A stretch of DNA of 64,000 nt from Dyella mobilis (GCF_016904945.1 NZ_JADIKF010000040.1:1-64000), one strand, 5' to 3'. Shown: positions 8,550 to 45,820, numbered from the stretch's first letter. Notes: generated by a model not told the origin, from the letters alone. Program-made: numbers and translations.

Positions 8550-9770
8550 TCAGGTTCGCGTGGCAACCACCGGCGGCACCGCCGCGGCGCGCAGCGCCGG
8601 TGCAAGCACGGCAAGCTGCCCCAGCAGCCACAGCGCCACCACGCCCACCGGCAGGTAGTACACGGGCAGGCGCGGCAATTCGTAAGACTGCATCAGCCAG
8701 AGATTCAATCCATAGGCGAGCACCATGCCCACCGCCACGCCCATGCTGACGATCAGGAAGTTCTCGGTCTGGAAGTAATGCAAGATGTCGCGCCGCGTTG
8801 CACCCAGGGCGCGACGCACGCCGATCTGCCTGCGCCGTTGCGCCACCCAGAAGCTGGCCAGTCCCACGATGCCCAGCGCAGTCACCAGCAACAGCGCGCC
8901 GATCACGCCGACCAGAATGCCGGTCATGGCCACATCCTGCTCGGAATAGGATTTGCGCAGATCGCCGACCGACCGGCTCTGCTCGCGATCGAGCACGGCT
9001 TCGGGGGCCGCTTTCACCGCCGCGTCGCGCGCATCGCGCAACACCCGTTGCAATTGATCGGGCTGGGCGCGAACCAGGTAGTTGCCTGACAGCCCCTTGC
9101 CCGGCACTGCGGGAACGAATACCGACCAGCCGCGCGTGCTCGGACCGCCTTCGCCGCCGTTGGGCCGCACCAGATGCTGCAGCACGCCGGCCACACGATA
9201 GTGGAATTTATCCACCCAGAATTCGTGACCCATCGGGTCTTCGCCTGGCCACAGATGCTCGGCCAATTCGGCAGTCACCCAGACCGATGCATTGGCCGGA
9301 GCGAAACCGTCCAGGGCCTGATAGTCGCCCGCCGCAGGCACGGAACCCTTCAGCAGCGTCAATCCCAATGCCTTGAAGCTGCCTGGTCCGCCGAGGTAAA
9401 AATCGACGACGCCGCCTTCTTTGTGGCCTTCCGGATCCAATGTAATGCCGACCGTGCCGGCATGCTCGCCAAACGGCACCTGGTTGATCACGCTGACCGA
9501 TTGCACGCCGGGGACCTGGCCGATCGCCGACAGCAGACGGGCATTGAGATCGACTTCATTGCAGTCGTTGCTGCAATCGACCTGGATCTGGCCCAGCGAG
9601 GCTTCGTCCACCCCGCTGAGGATGTGGATCTGATCGAGCCGGGTGACGATCAGGAAGCAGGCGTTGCACAACACCGCGCAGGCCAGCGCGATCTCCATGG
9701 CAATCAGCATCGTGGCCAGACGATGGCGGCGAAGGGCGGCAAGTATCGGCGCAATCTGCATCGCAGACAT
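8550..9770 (-). CDS. MacB/FtsX-type ABC transporter permease (second of a pair)
   Basis: A 406-aa permease: an N-terminal membrane helix (LATMLIAMEIALACAVLCNACFL), a long periplasmic MacB_PCD-like domain (about 50-270), then the FtsX core with three helices and the conserved cytoplasmic signature RRRQIGVRRALGATRRDI. The ATG at 9770 follows the upstream gene's stop by 2 nt, so translation is probably coupled; a longer frame to 10013 would run through that gene. No ATPase or MacA-like adaptor is encoded in the visible neighbourhood, so the partner must lie elsewhere. The C-terminal half is clearly similar to the partial permease at the right end of the window. Confidence 0.88.
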   Translation of the reverse strand: MSAMQIAPILAALRRHRLATMLIAMEIALACAVLCNACFLIVTRLDQIHILSGVDEASLGQIQVDCSNDCNEVDLNARLLSAIGQVPGVQSVSVINQVPFGEHAGTVGITLDPEGHKEGGVVDFYLGGPGSFKALGLTLLKGSVPAAGDYQALDGFAPANASVWVTAELAEHLWPGEDPMGHEFWVDKFHYRVAGVLQHLVRPNGGEGGPSTRGWSVFVPAVPGKGLSGNYLVRAQPDQLQRVLRDARDAAVKAAPEAVLDREQSRSVGDLRKSYSEQDVAMTGILVGVIGALLLVTALGIVGLASFWVAQRRRQIGVRRALGATRRDILHYFQTENFLIVSMGVAVGMVLAYGLNLWLMQSYELPRLPVYYLPVGVVALWLLGQLAVLAPALRAAAVPPVVATRT

Positions 9771-9772
9771 CC

Positions 9773-11092
9773 TCAGGTGGTTTTCAGTTGCAGCGCCGGC
9801 GTTACGCGGCTGGCACGGAAGGCCGGCAGAATGCCCGCGCAAAGCGTGGCTGCCATGGACAACGCCAGGGTCGCCAGGAACATCGCCAGATCCAGGTGCA
9901 CCAGGTCCGCATAGGCTGTCGGTTGTCGCCGCACGATCCACAAGCCCAGCAACGTGAGCAGCCAGCCGCCGAAGCCACCCAGCAAACCGACCACCGACGA
10001 TTCCACCAGACATTGTGCGAACACCGCCGCACGTGAGGCCCCCAGCGCGCGTCGAACGCCTATTTCAGGACCGCGCTGCAGGAACTTCGCCAACAACAAG
10101 CCCACCGTATTGAACAGGCAGATGATCAGGAAGGCGAGCGCCAGCCACGTTTCCAGGCGCACGTCGCCCGGCACTACGTGGTTGAAATCCAGCCATTGCA
10201 TCAGGTTCATCATGCGCGTGTCGTCGGCACGGCCGATCCGTCCGAGCGCTTTCTGCTGGGCGGCATAATCGGCCACGAAACGCCGGTAGGCCGTAACCTT
10301 GGACGCATCGCCCAGTTGCACCCACAACCTCACCCACACGCAAGGCGAGGTCTGCTCGTTGCTTTTCCCGTCGTAAAGACGATAGCAGGTGAAAATATCG
10401 AAGTGATTGCGATTGATGTCCTGCCCGGTAGAAAACGGAACCATCACGTCCTGCGGCTTGCTGTAGAAATCCCCCGTATCGCCGTCCGCAAAACGGCCGC
10501 CGCCCACGTCATAGAAAAGCGGCGACGGACGCCACGGCTTGAGTACGCCGATGATACGCACGTCGTTGTCGTGCAGGCGGATCGTGCGACCGACGCTGTT
10601 GGCGCCCGCAAACAGCTTGTTATTCAGATCGTCGGAGATGACCGCCACCCTTGCCCGCGACGCGTCCTCCGCATCGCCCCAGGGCTGGCCGTATTGGAAC
10701 GGCACGTTGAACATCGAAAAGAAGTCCGCCGTTGTCGTCAGCATGGACAGCTTCAGCGCCGGAACGTCGGTATGCGGGGCCACCAGGTGGACATCGCCTG
10801 CGGCAACCAGCGCTTGCCGATCCGCGCGATGGGCCGACCAGAGGTCCATCGCGGAACGGTAATCGAGCAAATCGTAAGGACCGTGGCTGGTAACGTCGGG
10901 ATTCGCATCCACCTGCGGATAGAAGATTTGCGCGCTGCGTCCCGGAAGCGGATCGCCGGAGAGAATGCGCATCACCGTAAGCGTCGTCATGCTGGCGCCG
11001 ATGCCCACGGCAATGGCCAATATCATCAGCGCGGTGAGCACCCTGTTGCGTCGCAGGCTCTGAAACGCCAGTTGCACGTAATAACCGAACAT
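9773..11092 (-). CDS. MacB/FtsX-type ABC transporter permease (first of a pair)
   Basis: A 439-aa permease with the same layout as its downstream neighbour: a first helix (LTALMILAIAVGIGASMTTL), a large periplasmic domain (about 45-290), then the FtsX core including the signature GPEIGVRRALGASRAAV and three C-terminal helices. The ATG at 11092 is chosen because AGAAGGAG stands 5 nt upstream; a GTG at 11098 overlaps that site. Upstream lie a sigma-54-type promoter (11177-11192) and a long palindrome, suggesting activator-dependent expression of the permease pair. The two gene products could form a heterodimeric permease; the exported substrate is unknown. Confidence 0.88.
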   Translation of the reverse strand: MFGYYVQLAFQSLRRNRVLTALMILAIAVGIGASMTTLTVMRILSGDPLPGRSAQIFYPQVDANPDVTSHGPYDLLDYRSAMDLWSAHRADRQALVAAGDVHLVAPHTDVPALKLSMLTTTADFFSMFNVPFQYGQPWGDAEDASRARVAVISDDLNNKLFAGANSVGRTIRLHDNDVRIIGVLKPWRPSPLFYDVGGGRFADGDTGDFYSKPQDVMVPFSTGQDINRNHFDIFTCYRLYDGKSNEQTSPCVWVRLWVQLGDASKVTAYRRFVADYAAQQKALGRIGRADDTRMMNLMQWLDFNHVVPGDVRLETWLALAFLIICLFNTVGLLLAKFLQRGPEIGVRRALGASRAAVFAQCLVESSVVGLLGGFGGWLLTLLGLWIVRRQPTAYADLVHLDLAMFLATLALSMAATLCAGILPAFRASRVTPALQLKTT

Positions 11093-11176
11093 CCCCACTC
11101 CTTCTATCCCGCAGGCGGCTCGCGTTGGGTGCGGCGCTTCCGGTAACGGACAACGCCAGCCCCACAGCCGACTCGC

Positions 11177-11192
11177 AGCAAATCACGTGCCA
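11177..11192 (-). promoter_or_regulatory. Sigma-54 (RpoN) promoter for the permease operon
   Basis: Read on the minus strand, 11192 to 11177 is TGGCACG-TGAT-TTGCT, an exact match to the -24/-12 consensus TGGCACG-N4-TTGCW. GG and GC have the required spacing. Transcription would begin near 11166, about 74 nt before the permease ATG (11092). This is a direct sequence match; function is inferred. Confidence 0.75.
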
Positions 11193-11251
11193 GCCCGGAC
11201 AGAAGGATAAAATCTCTTGCGCGTCAGCGCCATGCGCAGGAACGGCGACCG

Positions 11252-11279
11252 CATCGCAGTGTCCGCGGACACTGCGATG
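11252..11279. promoter_or_regulatory. Perfect 28-bp palindrome, candidate enhancer-binding site
   Basis: The half-site CATCGCAGTGTCCG is followed directly by its exact reverse complement. The palindrome lies about 85-115 nt upstream of the predicted sigma-54 transcription start, the usual position for an NtrC-type activator. It is also 32 nt downstream of the hydroxylase stop (11312) on the same strand, so it could alternatively act as that operon's terminator, although no T-tract follows. No NtrC-type gene is in the window. Confidence 0.6.
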
Positions 11280-11311
11280 GACAGGCGGACACCGGCGTCT
11301 TGAAGAACCCC

Positions 11312-12292
11312 TCAGCGATTGGGGCACGCCATGCCGGTAAGCACCTTGCGGGCGCCGCCATACGATTCGCGGCCATGCGTGAACAGCATGTTGTCGAGCA
11401 GCAGCAGATCGTTGCGCTGCCAGGGAAACACCAACCTGGTGCTCCGGTAAATGTCGCGAATGGCCTGCAGCGCCTCCGGCTCGATCGGCGAACCGTCACC
11501 GTAATAAGCGTTGCGCGGCAGGTTTTCCTCCCCAAACAGTTCGATCATGGTCGCGGCCACCTCCGGATCGAGATTGGAGACGTGGAACAGATGCGCCTGA
11601 TTGAACCACAGCGTTTCGCCGGTCACCGGATGCAGCGCCGTGGCCGGATTGACCTGGCGTGTACGCAGGCCATCGTCGTCCAACCACTCCCACTCCAGTT
11701 CGTTGTCTCGACAATAGGTCTCCACTTCGCCGCGGTCGTCGGTCTGGAACACCTCGCTCCAGGGCAGATCCAGCTGCGAATAGTTGCGTACGTACATCAC
11801 GCCCTTTCGCTCGAACTTTTCGCGGATCGCCGCAGGAATCGCCCGATACACCGCACGACTGTTGCCTATCGGCGTTTCCCCGCCCCGCTCGGCCGGCTGC
11901 ACGCAGAGAAAGCCGATGCGCAGCGGCCAACTTCGCGCGTAGGCATTTTCGTTGTGCTGCGGAATCACTTCGCCAGCCGGATATTCCGTCGCGGTATAGA
12001 CGCGGCCCTGCACTTCCGTGCGTGGTGTGGAGCGGTATACGTACTCGATCAGCTCGCCGCCAAACAAAGCCGACAATACCTGGCCGAAGCCGGCACCATC
12101 GGGCAAATCCAGACCGCGCAGCAGCACCGCGCCGCGCTCTTGGAGAATGGCCTGGATGGCACCATGGTGATGCCGCGCCCAGTCAGCCGCACCCAACCCT
12201 TCCGCATCGACTTCGAGCAGCAGCGGCATGCCGCCGATCAATTGAAGACTGCGCGCAGACAGCGAAAAGCGTTCCGCGATGGCTTCGCTCAT
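11312..12292 (-). CDS. SyrP-like Fe(II)/2-oxoglutarate dioxygenase (amino acid beta-hydroxylase)
   Basis: A 326-aa TauD/TfdA-superfamily enzyme. The metal-binding triad appears as His113-x-Glu115 (QHNENAY) and His306 (FTHGRESY), with Arg315 likely binding 2-oxoglutarate; GGETPIGNSR (about 138-147) is also typical of SyrP-like enzymes. The His-x-Glu variant and these motifs match stand-alone hydroxylases that act on amino acids tethered to NRPS carrier domains. Here Asp8 or the Asn-like residue 2 are the likeliest targets (inference). The ATG at 12292 has GAGGGG 6 nt upstream; a longer frame to 12388 overlaps the thioesterase. It is the last gene of the leftward operon MFS-thioesterase-hydroxylase. 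Confidence 0.85.
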   Translation of the reverse strand: MSEAIAERFSLSARSLQLIGGMPLLLEVDAEGLGAADWARHHHGAIQAILQERGAVLLRGLDLPDGAGFGQVLSALFGGELIEYVYRSTPRTEVQGRVYTATEYPAGEVIPQHNENAYARSWPLRIGFLCVQPAERGGETPIGNSRAVYRAIPAAIREKFERKGVMYVRNYSQLDLPWSEVFQTDDRGEVETYCRDNELEWEWLDDDGLRTRQVNPATALHPVTGETLWFNQAHLFHVSNLDPEVAATMIELFGEENLPRNAYYGDGSPIEPEALQAIRDIYRSTRLVFPWQRNDLLLLDNMLFTHGRESYGGARKVLTGMACPNR

Positions 12293-12326
12293 GATGATCC
12301 CCTCGTAACGCAGATAGTGACCGGAT

Positions 12327-13112
12327 TCAGGCGTAGCGCCGCTCGCCGCGAGCATTTGCCAGGCGCGACTGCAGCGTGTCGTTGACAAACCGCATCACGT
12401 CCTGACGATGGCTGTGGATGAAAAAATGATCGCCGTCGTAAGCCTCGCTATCGAGCTTGCCGTCGATCAACTCCGACCATGCAGACAGGTCGCCTTCCGC
12501 ATAGGCATCGTCTTGCAGGCCATACAGCACGCTGGCGTCGGTGCGCAGTCGCGTATTTTTCCAGGCGTAAGTATAGGTCTCGCTCAAGGCAAAATCGGCG
12601 CGCAGAATAGGCAGAAAGATGCGCATCAATTCCGGGTCTTCGATGAACTCGCGCGGCGTGCCGCCCATCTCGGCCACCTTCCCCAGGAACGCATCGTCAG
12701 GCAATGGATGCAAGGCTTCGCGCCGACGCGGCCGATGCACCGGCGACTTGCCGGACAGAAAATGATGCACCGGGCCGGGATAGCCCGCACGCTGCAGAGT
12801 CTGCGCCAACTCGAAACTCAACAGGCCGCCGTTGCTGTGCCCGAAGAACGCATAAGGCTTGCCCAGCCAGGGCACGATGTTCGGCAACAGCGCCGACACC
12901 ATGGAGACGCAGCTGGAAATCAACGGCTCGCCGAAACGATGCCCCCGGCCGGGATATTGCAGCGCCACCACTTCGATGTCGCGCGACAGCGCCGCCGGCC
13001 ACTCGTGGAACACGCTGGCGCTGCCGCCCGCATAAGGAAAACAGAAGAGCCTCAACCGCGCCGACGGCGAAGGAGACCACACCTGGAACCACGGATTCTT
13101 ATAGGCACTCAT
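12327..13112 (-). CDS. Type II thioesterase of the NRPS locus
   Basis: A 261-aa alpha/beta-hydrolase of the GrsT/external thioesterase family, which frees mis-primed or stalled carrier domains by hydrolysing their thioesters. Visible are the N-terminal LFCFPYAGG motif, the nucleophile elbow GHSNGG (Ser93; most family members have GHSMGG, so Asn is a variant), and the catalytic His in GDHFF (His229). The length is normal. It sits 18 bp after the MFS gene stop and 34 bp before the hydroxylase start on the same strand, so the three form one operon. It is distinct from the cis-acting TE at the end of the second NRPS. Confidence 0.92.
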   Translation of the reverse strand: MSAYKNPWFQVWSPSPSARLRLFCFPYAGGSASVFHEWPAALSRDIEVVALQYPGRGHRFGEPLISSCVSMVSALLPNIVPWLGKPYAFFGHSNGGLLSFELAQTLQRAGYPGPVHHFLSGKSPVHRPRRREALHPLPDDAFLGKVAEMGGTPREFIEDPELMRIFLPILRADFALSETYTYAWKNTRLRTDASVLYGLQDDAYAEGDLSAWSELIDGKLDSEAYDGDHFFIHSHRQDVMRFVNDTLQSRLANARGERRYA

Positions 13113-13130
13113 CGGGCACCGACCTCATGA

Positions 13131-14363
13131 TCAGGAAACCGCTTGCACGCTGCGTATCGTGCGGCTCATCAGCATCGACAGCAGCGCAAGACTCGAAAGC
13201 AACCCGCCGCCGATCACGAACAGCTGCGGCATGGAGATGTAATGCGTAAGCACGCCGGTCAACAACGCCGAAAGCGGCGACACGCCGGTCATGATCAGCG
13301 TAAGAATGCTCACGATGCGGCCAAGCATCTGCTTCGGAATGCGGTTCTGGATCCAGGTGTAAAGACTCACCTGCACGAAGCCCATGCCCATGCCGAGGGT
13401 CAGCATCAGCGCCACGCTCACCGCAAGCAGGTGATTCACGCCCATGCCGAACATCGCCAGGCCGGCAATCAGGTCGATCATGCATACCGCGATGCCGAGC
13501 GGAATCGCCTTCAGCAAGCGCAGACCGGAGAGCGCTACGCCGGCCAACTGACCGAAGCCGTTCACTGAAATCAGTACGCCGAACACCGCGCTGCCCATTC
13601 CCAATTGTTGCTGCACGAGAATGGGAAGGCCCACCTGCACCGGACCGCTGGCAATCAGCGCCGCCATCGCCCAGTAGCAAGTCAAGGTTCGCAACGTGCG
13701 ATCGCTGCACAACCACTTGATGCCGTCGAAGACCGAGGTAAGCAGGCGCACCTCCGTACCAGGCTCCGATGCAGTGTGTGCCGGCACGCGCGGAACGGTG
13801 ACCGCCGCAATCAAGAAGCAGACGCCATCGACCAGGAATGCAACACCCAGACCTTTTTGCGTGGCGCTCAACAAGCCCGCGAGAATCGGCCCAATCAGGA
13901 TCGACCCCTGGCTCGCTGCCATCATCATTGAATTGGCCGCTTGCAGCTGGGCAGGCTCGACCAGTCGCGGCAGCATCGACATACGCGCAGGAATGGTGAA
14001 CGAACCCACCACGCCCATCACCGCAGCGAACACATACATCCAGTGCACGGTCATCGCATGGGCCAGCACCAAAGTGCCGAATACGCTGAGCACGATCGCG
14101 CCGATCAACGATGAAGCCATCAATGCCGCGCGCGGCGAATAGCGATCCACCAGCACACCCGCCACCAGCAACAACGCCACGCGGGGAAAACCGACGCACG
14201 CCATCACCGTGCCGAGCACCATGCTGTCGTGCGTGAGATGCAGCACCAGCCAGGGGATCGCGATCATCGTGAACTGGTCGCCCAACAGCGTCGCTGAAGA
14301 CCCTGCAAGCAGCCGCATGAACCCAGAGTGGCGCAAGATATTTTCGCTCTTCATGCCCTGCAC
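13131..14363 (-). CDS. MFS exporter of the biosynthetic locus
   Basis: A 410-aa major facilitator protein with about 12 membrane helices, resembling the EntS-like MFS_3 group used for efflux of peptides and siderophores. Near the N-terminus are LGDQFTMIAIPWLV and, after helix 2, the motif-A-like stretch VDRYSPRAAL. First gene of a leftward operon and divergent from the NRPS genes, so export of the NRPS product, or self-resistance, is the likely role. The start is uncertain: GTG 14363 lies 3 nt after AGAAGGA and ATG 14354 lies 12 nt after it. No peptidase or ABC-type peptide exporter accompanies it. Confidence 0.85.
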   Translation of the reverse strand: MQGMKSENILRHSGFMRLLAGSSATLLGDQFTMIAIPWLVLHLTHDSMVLGTVMACVGFPRVALLLVAGVLVDRYSPRAALMASSLIGAIVLSVFGTLVLAHAMTVHWMYVFAAVMGVVGSFTIPARMSMLPRLVEPAQLQAANSMMMAASQGSILIGPILAGLLSATQKGLGVAFLVDGVCFLIAAVTVPRVPAHTASEPGTEVRLLTSVFDGIKWLCSDRTLRTLTCYWAMAALIASGPVQVGLPILVQQQLGMGSAVFGVLISVNGFGQLAGVALSGLRLLKAIPLGIAVCMIDLIAGLAMFGMGVNHLLAVSVALMLTLGMGMGFVQVSLYTWIQNRIPKQMLGRIVSILTLIMTGVSPLSALLTGVLTHYISMPQLFVIGGGLLSSLALLSMLMSRTIRSVQAVS

Positions 14364-14503
14364 GAATCCTTCTCGTAAGAACTAAAGCTTGTATTGCGAT
14401 CACATATCAACGCATGCGAAACGCGAAAATTTCGTCGAGACACAGCATGCACGATGCACGTGACAGCCGCGCACGCGATCAAAGCGCAATCAATCCATAC
14501 GCA

Positions 14504-14528
14504 CGAGAATTCTCGAGTTGCCAACTCG
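14504..14528. promoter_or_regulatory. Two adjoining palindromes, candidate operator
   Basis: CGAGAATTCTCG (14504-14515) is a perfect 12-bp palindrome, and CGAGTTG-C-CAACTCG (14514-14528) is a perfect 7-bp inverted repeat sharing two bases with it. They lie 141 bp before the MFS start and about 570 bp before the NRPS start, so they could serve a dimeric regulator of the divergent operons. The regulator is not encoded in the window. Confidence 0.4.
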
Positions 14529-14919
14529 CTCACGTGCAATCGCGTGCAATGACGATGCATTCGATGCACTTCGTGCGGATCAAGACACAAGGAATTCACA
14601 TTCGATTCGTATGCTTCGGTTCGCAAATTGCGGGCGTCCACGTGCACTGCACTTTCGTGACGCAATAAAACGAAAAGCTTTCCATCTTTGCAGTTTCTTT
14701 AATTCGCGACATTTGTTTTTCAAAACTATCTGGTGTGGCAATTCAAAACGGCAGTGATCTTTGCAGTGATGTTTTACGTAGCAAGCCCAGGCGCTCCCCG
14801 GCGCGCCTGCACCTGACGAGCGTCACTTTGCCGCAGTCGCCCACGTGCCGACTGCGGCGCCAGCGTGTGTGTGTTCAAGCTAAAGCGATCGAATTGGCAA
14901 CATCGACTCAGGCGGATTG

Positions 14920-15000
14920 ATGACCATGCAGAACACCTTCGTCACCATCAAGGGCACCGACGTAACGAGCGCATCGTTCGTCCCCATAGGGCTCGGCTAG
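14920..15000 (+). CDS. Possible 26-aa leader peptide upstream of the NRPS
   Basis: ATG at 14920 opens a 26-codon frame that begins MTMQNTFV and ends PIGLG before TAG (14998-15000), 96 bp before the NRPS start. AGGCGG stands 4 nt upstream as a possible ribosome site. The stop is followed within a few bases by a GC-rich stem, so a leader or attenuator arrangement is conceivable. Nothing else supports translation, the codon bias is uninformative at this length, and no known peptide family was recognised. Confidence 0.2.
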   Translation: MTMQNTFVTIKGTDVTSASFVPIGLG

Positions 15001-15096
15001 CGCCGGCAGCCGGCCTACAAACCGAAGCGATCGCTCCGGCGCCGTCTCGCGGCACCGGCCAGGGTTCTTGTTGCTCTCACCTACCGGGTCATCCCT

Positions 15097-42667
<27,571 letters not shown>

Positions 42668-42687
<20 letters not shown>

Positions 42688-45600
42688 AGACATCCTGCCG
42701 CTGTCCCCGTTGCAGCAGGGCTTTCTGTTCCATGCGCTGTATGACGCGGACGTGCAGGACAGCTACGTGGTGCAAATGGCCTTCGAGCTGGACGGCCCGC
42801 TCGATCCTGCGGCCTTGCGCATCGCCACCGATGCCCTGCTGCAACGGCATGCCAACTTGCGCGCGGCCTTCGTCTACGAAAAGGTGAAGGAACCGGTACA
42901 ACTGGTGCTGCGCACGGTGGAACTGCCGTGGCGCGAGCTGGATATCTCCGCGCTGCCGGAAAGCGAACGCGAGGCCGCCTATCAGCAACTGCTGCACGAA
43001 GACCAGCAGCAGCGCTTCGACGTAAGCCGCGCACCGCTGCTGCGTTTCGTACTGGTGCGGCTGGGCGAACGCCATCATCGATTGATCTTCACCCATCACC
43101 ACATCCTGCTGGACGGCTGGTCCATCCCGATCCTGCTGAACGAACTGTTCGCGCTATACCGAAGCCACGGCAACCAGGATGCGCTGCCGCGCGTAGCCGC
43201 CTACAAGGATTACCTCGGCTGGCTCAATGCGCGCGACAAGCAGGCGGCGCAGAACGCGTGGAAAACGCTGCTGGCGGATATCGACGAACCGACCCGGCTG
43301 GCACCTCGCAGCGGCGGCACCAGCACACCGGCGGTCTACCGTCACGTGCTGGCGGAAGCGCTGAGCGAACGCCTGACCCGCCAGGCACGCGATGCCGGTG
43401 TCACCATCAACACTATTTTCCAGGCGGCATGGGCGATCCTGCTGGGGCGTCACGCGCGTCGCGACGACGTAGTGTTCGGCACCACCGTCTCCGGCCGCCC
43501 GGCCGACCTGCCCGGCGTGGAAAACATGCTGGGCCTGCTGATCAACACGCTGCCGGTGCGCGTCTCCCTGCGCCAGGGCGATTCGCTGCGCGAACTGCTG
43601 CAACAATTGCGCACGCAACAATCGGCCACGCTCGATTACCAATACCTGGGCCTGGCCGACATCCATCGCCTGGCCGGCGTGGGCGAATTGTTCGACACGC
43701 GCGTCACGTTCGAGAATTTCCCGATCGACCCGGCCGATGCGCATGCCGCCTATGCCGACGGCGAGGAACTGCGCAGCCGCATGCACAGCCACTGCGGCGG
43801 CGATGTGTCGCATTACCCGCTCAGCCTGGTGATTGCCCCGGGACAGCGCTTTACGGTGAGCTTCAGCCACCGGCCCGATATCTTCGCCGAGCCGGAGGTA
43901 AAGCGCATTGCCGCGCGCTACGAGCGCATCCTGCAGGCATTTGCCGACAACCTGGAGCAAACCGCCGGCAGCATCGACCTGCTCGGCGACGATGAGCGCG
44001 AACAGGTGCTGCGCACGTGGAATGCCACCACACAGCCGCTGGCCGACACCACGCTGGTCAGCCTGTTCGAAGCGGTGGCCAGCGAACACGCCGATGGCAT
44101 CGCGCTGATCTGCGAAGACCAATCGCTGAGCTATGGCGAATTGAATGCACGCGCGAACCGGCTGGCGCGACACCTGATCGCACTTGGCGCGGGACCCGAA
44201 CGGCGGATAGCCGTCGCCTTGCCGCGCTCGCTGGACCTGTTCGTGGCCTTGCTGGCCGTACTCAAATCCGGCGCCGCGTACTTGCCGCTGGATCCGGCCT
44301 ATCCGCCTGAGCGGCTGGCCTTGATGATCGAAGACGCCGCACCGTTGTGCGCACTGACACATCGCAGCGTGAGCGAGGTCCTTCCTGCCGACCTGCCGCT
44401 TTGCTGCCTGGATGAACCCGGCGTGCAACGGTCGCTGGCCGCGCTGGCCGCGGCCAATCCGGTCGACACCGAACGCCACGCGGCGCTGCAGCCGCAACAT
44501 CCGGCCTACGTGATCTACACCTCCGGCTCCACCGGCCGCCCGAAGGGCGTGATGGTGCCGCACCATGCGCTGGCCAACTATCTGCGCTGGGACCGCCAGG
44601 CCTATTACGCACACCTGAGCGGCGGCTCGGCGACAGTGTTTTCGATCAGCTTCGACGCCGGTGTCACCACCGTATTCGGCGCGTTGTTGTCTGGCCAGCC
44701 GCTGACCGTGCTTCCGACCGGCGAAGAAGTCGATCGCCTGGGCCGCGGCGCGCCCAATGATGCACCGTACAGCCTGCTCAAGCTCACCCCTTCGCATTTG
44801 AAACTGCTCAATCAGCAACTGGCCGACAGCGCCGCCGAAAGTCCCACGCAATGCCTGATGACTGGCGGCGAGCCGATGGTGCCGGCCGATGTCGCATTTT
44901 GGCAGCAGCATTATCCGCGCGTGCGCTTGATCAATCATTTCGGTCCCACCGAGACCACGGTAGGCTGCGCGACGTTCGAGATCCAAGGCGACGTAAGCGA
45001 TTGGCCGTCCATTCCGATCGGCGCACCGATCTGGAACACCCAGCTTTACGTGCTGGACGATGCGCTGCGTCCGCTGCCGCCGGGCGTGCCGGGCGAGCTG
45101 TATATCGCCGGCGAAGGTCTGGCACGCGGATATCTGGCGCGCCCGGCGCTGACCGCCGAACGCTTTGTCGCCAATCCGTTCACGCTGGGCCGGCGCATGT
45201 ATCGCACCGGCGACCTGGTGCGCTGGCGCAGCGACGGCAAGCTCGACTATTTGGGTCGCATCGACCACCAGGTAAAGATCCGCGGCTTCCGTATCGAGCT
45301 CGGCGAGATCGAAGCGGCGCTGATACAGCTTGGCGTGGCGCACAACGCCGTGATCGCGCGCGAAGACCGCGTCGGCCAAAAACAGCTGGTGGCCTACGTG
45401 GTCGGCACTGGGCTGGATACCCACGCACTGCGCGCACAATTGGCCGACGTACTGCCCGAACACGCCGTGCCCGCAGCCATCGTTCCGCTGGAGGCACTGC
45501 CGCTCACACCGAACGGCAAACTGGATCGCAAGGCACTGCCGGCGCCGGACTTCGCCGCCGCGCACGACAGCCGCGCACCGCGCAACCCGCGCGAGGCCTG

Positions 45601-45820
45601 GCTGTGCCAGCTTTACGCGCAGGTGCTCGGCGTGGAGCACGTCGGCATCGACGACAGCTTCTTCGCACTGGGCGGCGATTCGCTGCTTGCCGTGCGCCTG
45701 ATCGGACAGATCCGCTCGAAGCTGAAAATGGAACTGCCGATTCGCCTGCTGTTCGAAGCGCCCACCGTGGCCGAACTGGCACCGCAGCTCGATCCGGATT
45801 ACGCACGCCGCCCGCGCCTG
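42668..45820 (+). other. NRPS module 8: C (D-donor) - A (Asp-like) - T
   Basis: D-donor C with HHHILLDG. A code DATKMGHVGK resembles Asp codes (DLTKVGHIGK/DLTKVGHVGK); His at 322 is the feature that separates Asp from Asn. The T core is GGDS (serine 1005), although no E domain follows, unlike every other GGDS carrier in this system. Asp is a favoured substrate of SyrP-like hydroxylases, so beta-hydroxy-Asp is possible. Confidence 0.78.

Larger units (their letters stand above)
14364..15096. promoter_or_regulatory. 733-bp divergent intergenic region before the NRPS operon
   Basis: It separates the leftward MFS operon from the rightward NRPS operon and must hold both promoters. From about 14380 to 14790 it is visibly more AT-rich than its surroundings. 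It contains adjoining palindromes (14504-14528) and three copies of an octamer CACGTGCA/TGCACGTG (14455-14463 inverted, 14530-14538, 14638-14646). The right third holds a possible 26-codon leader frame and a GC-rich stem (15007-15019, GCCGG/CCGGC). I could not identify convincing -35/-10 hexamers. The long reading frames on either strand here have no recognisable features. Confidence 0.6.

Noticed and set aside
9773..10013. Extended N-terminus of the second permease reaching 10013
   Set aside because: The extension overlaps the upstream permease in another frame and has no membrane or domain features. The ATG at 9770, 2 nt after the previous stop, begins a normal first helix.
14749..14766. 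Sigma-54-like element CGGCAGT-N4-TTTGCA upstream of the NRPS
   Set aside because: The GG-to-GC spacing is one base too long for RpoN, and spacing is strict for this sigma factor. The -24 element is also imperfect.
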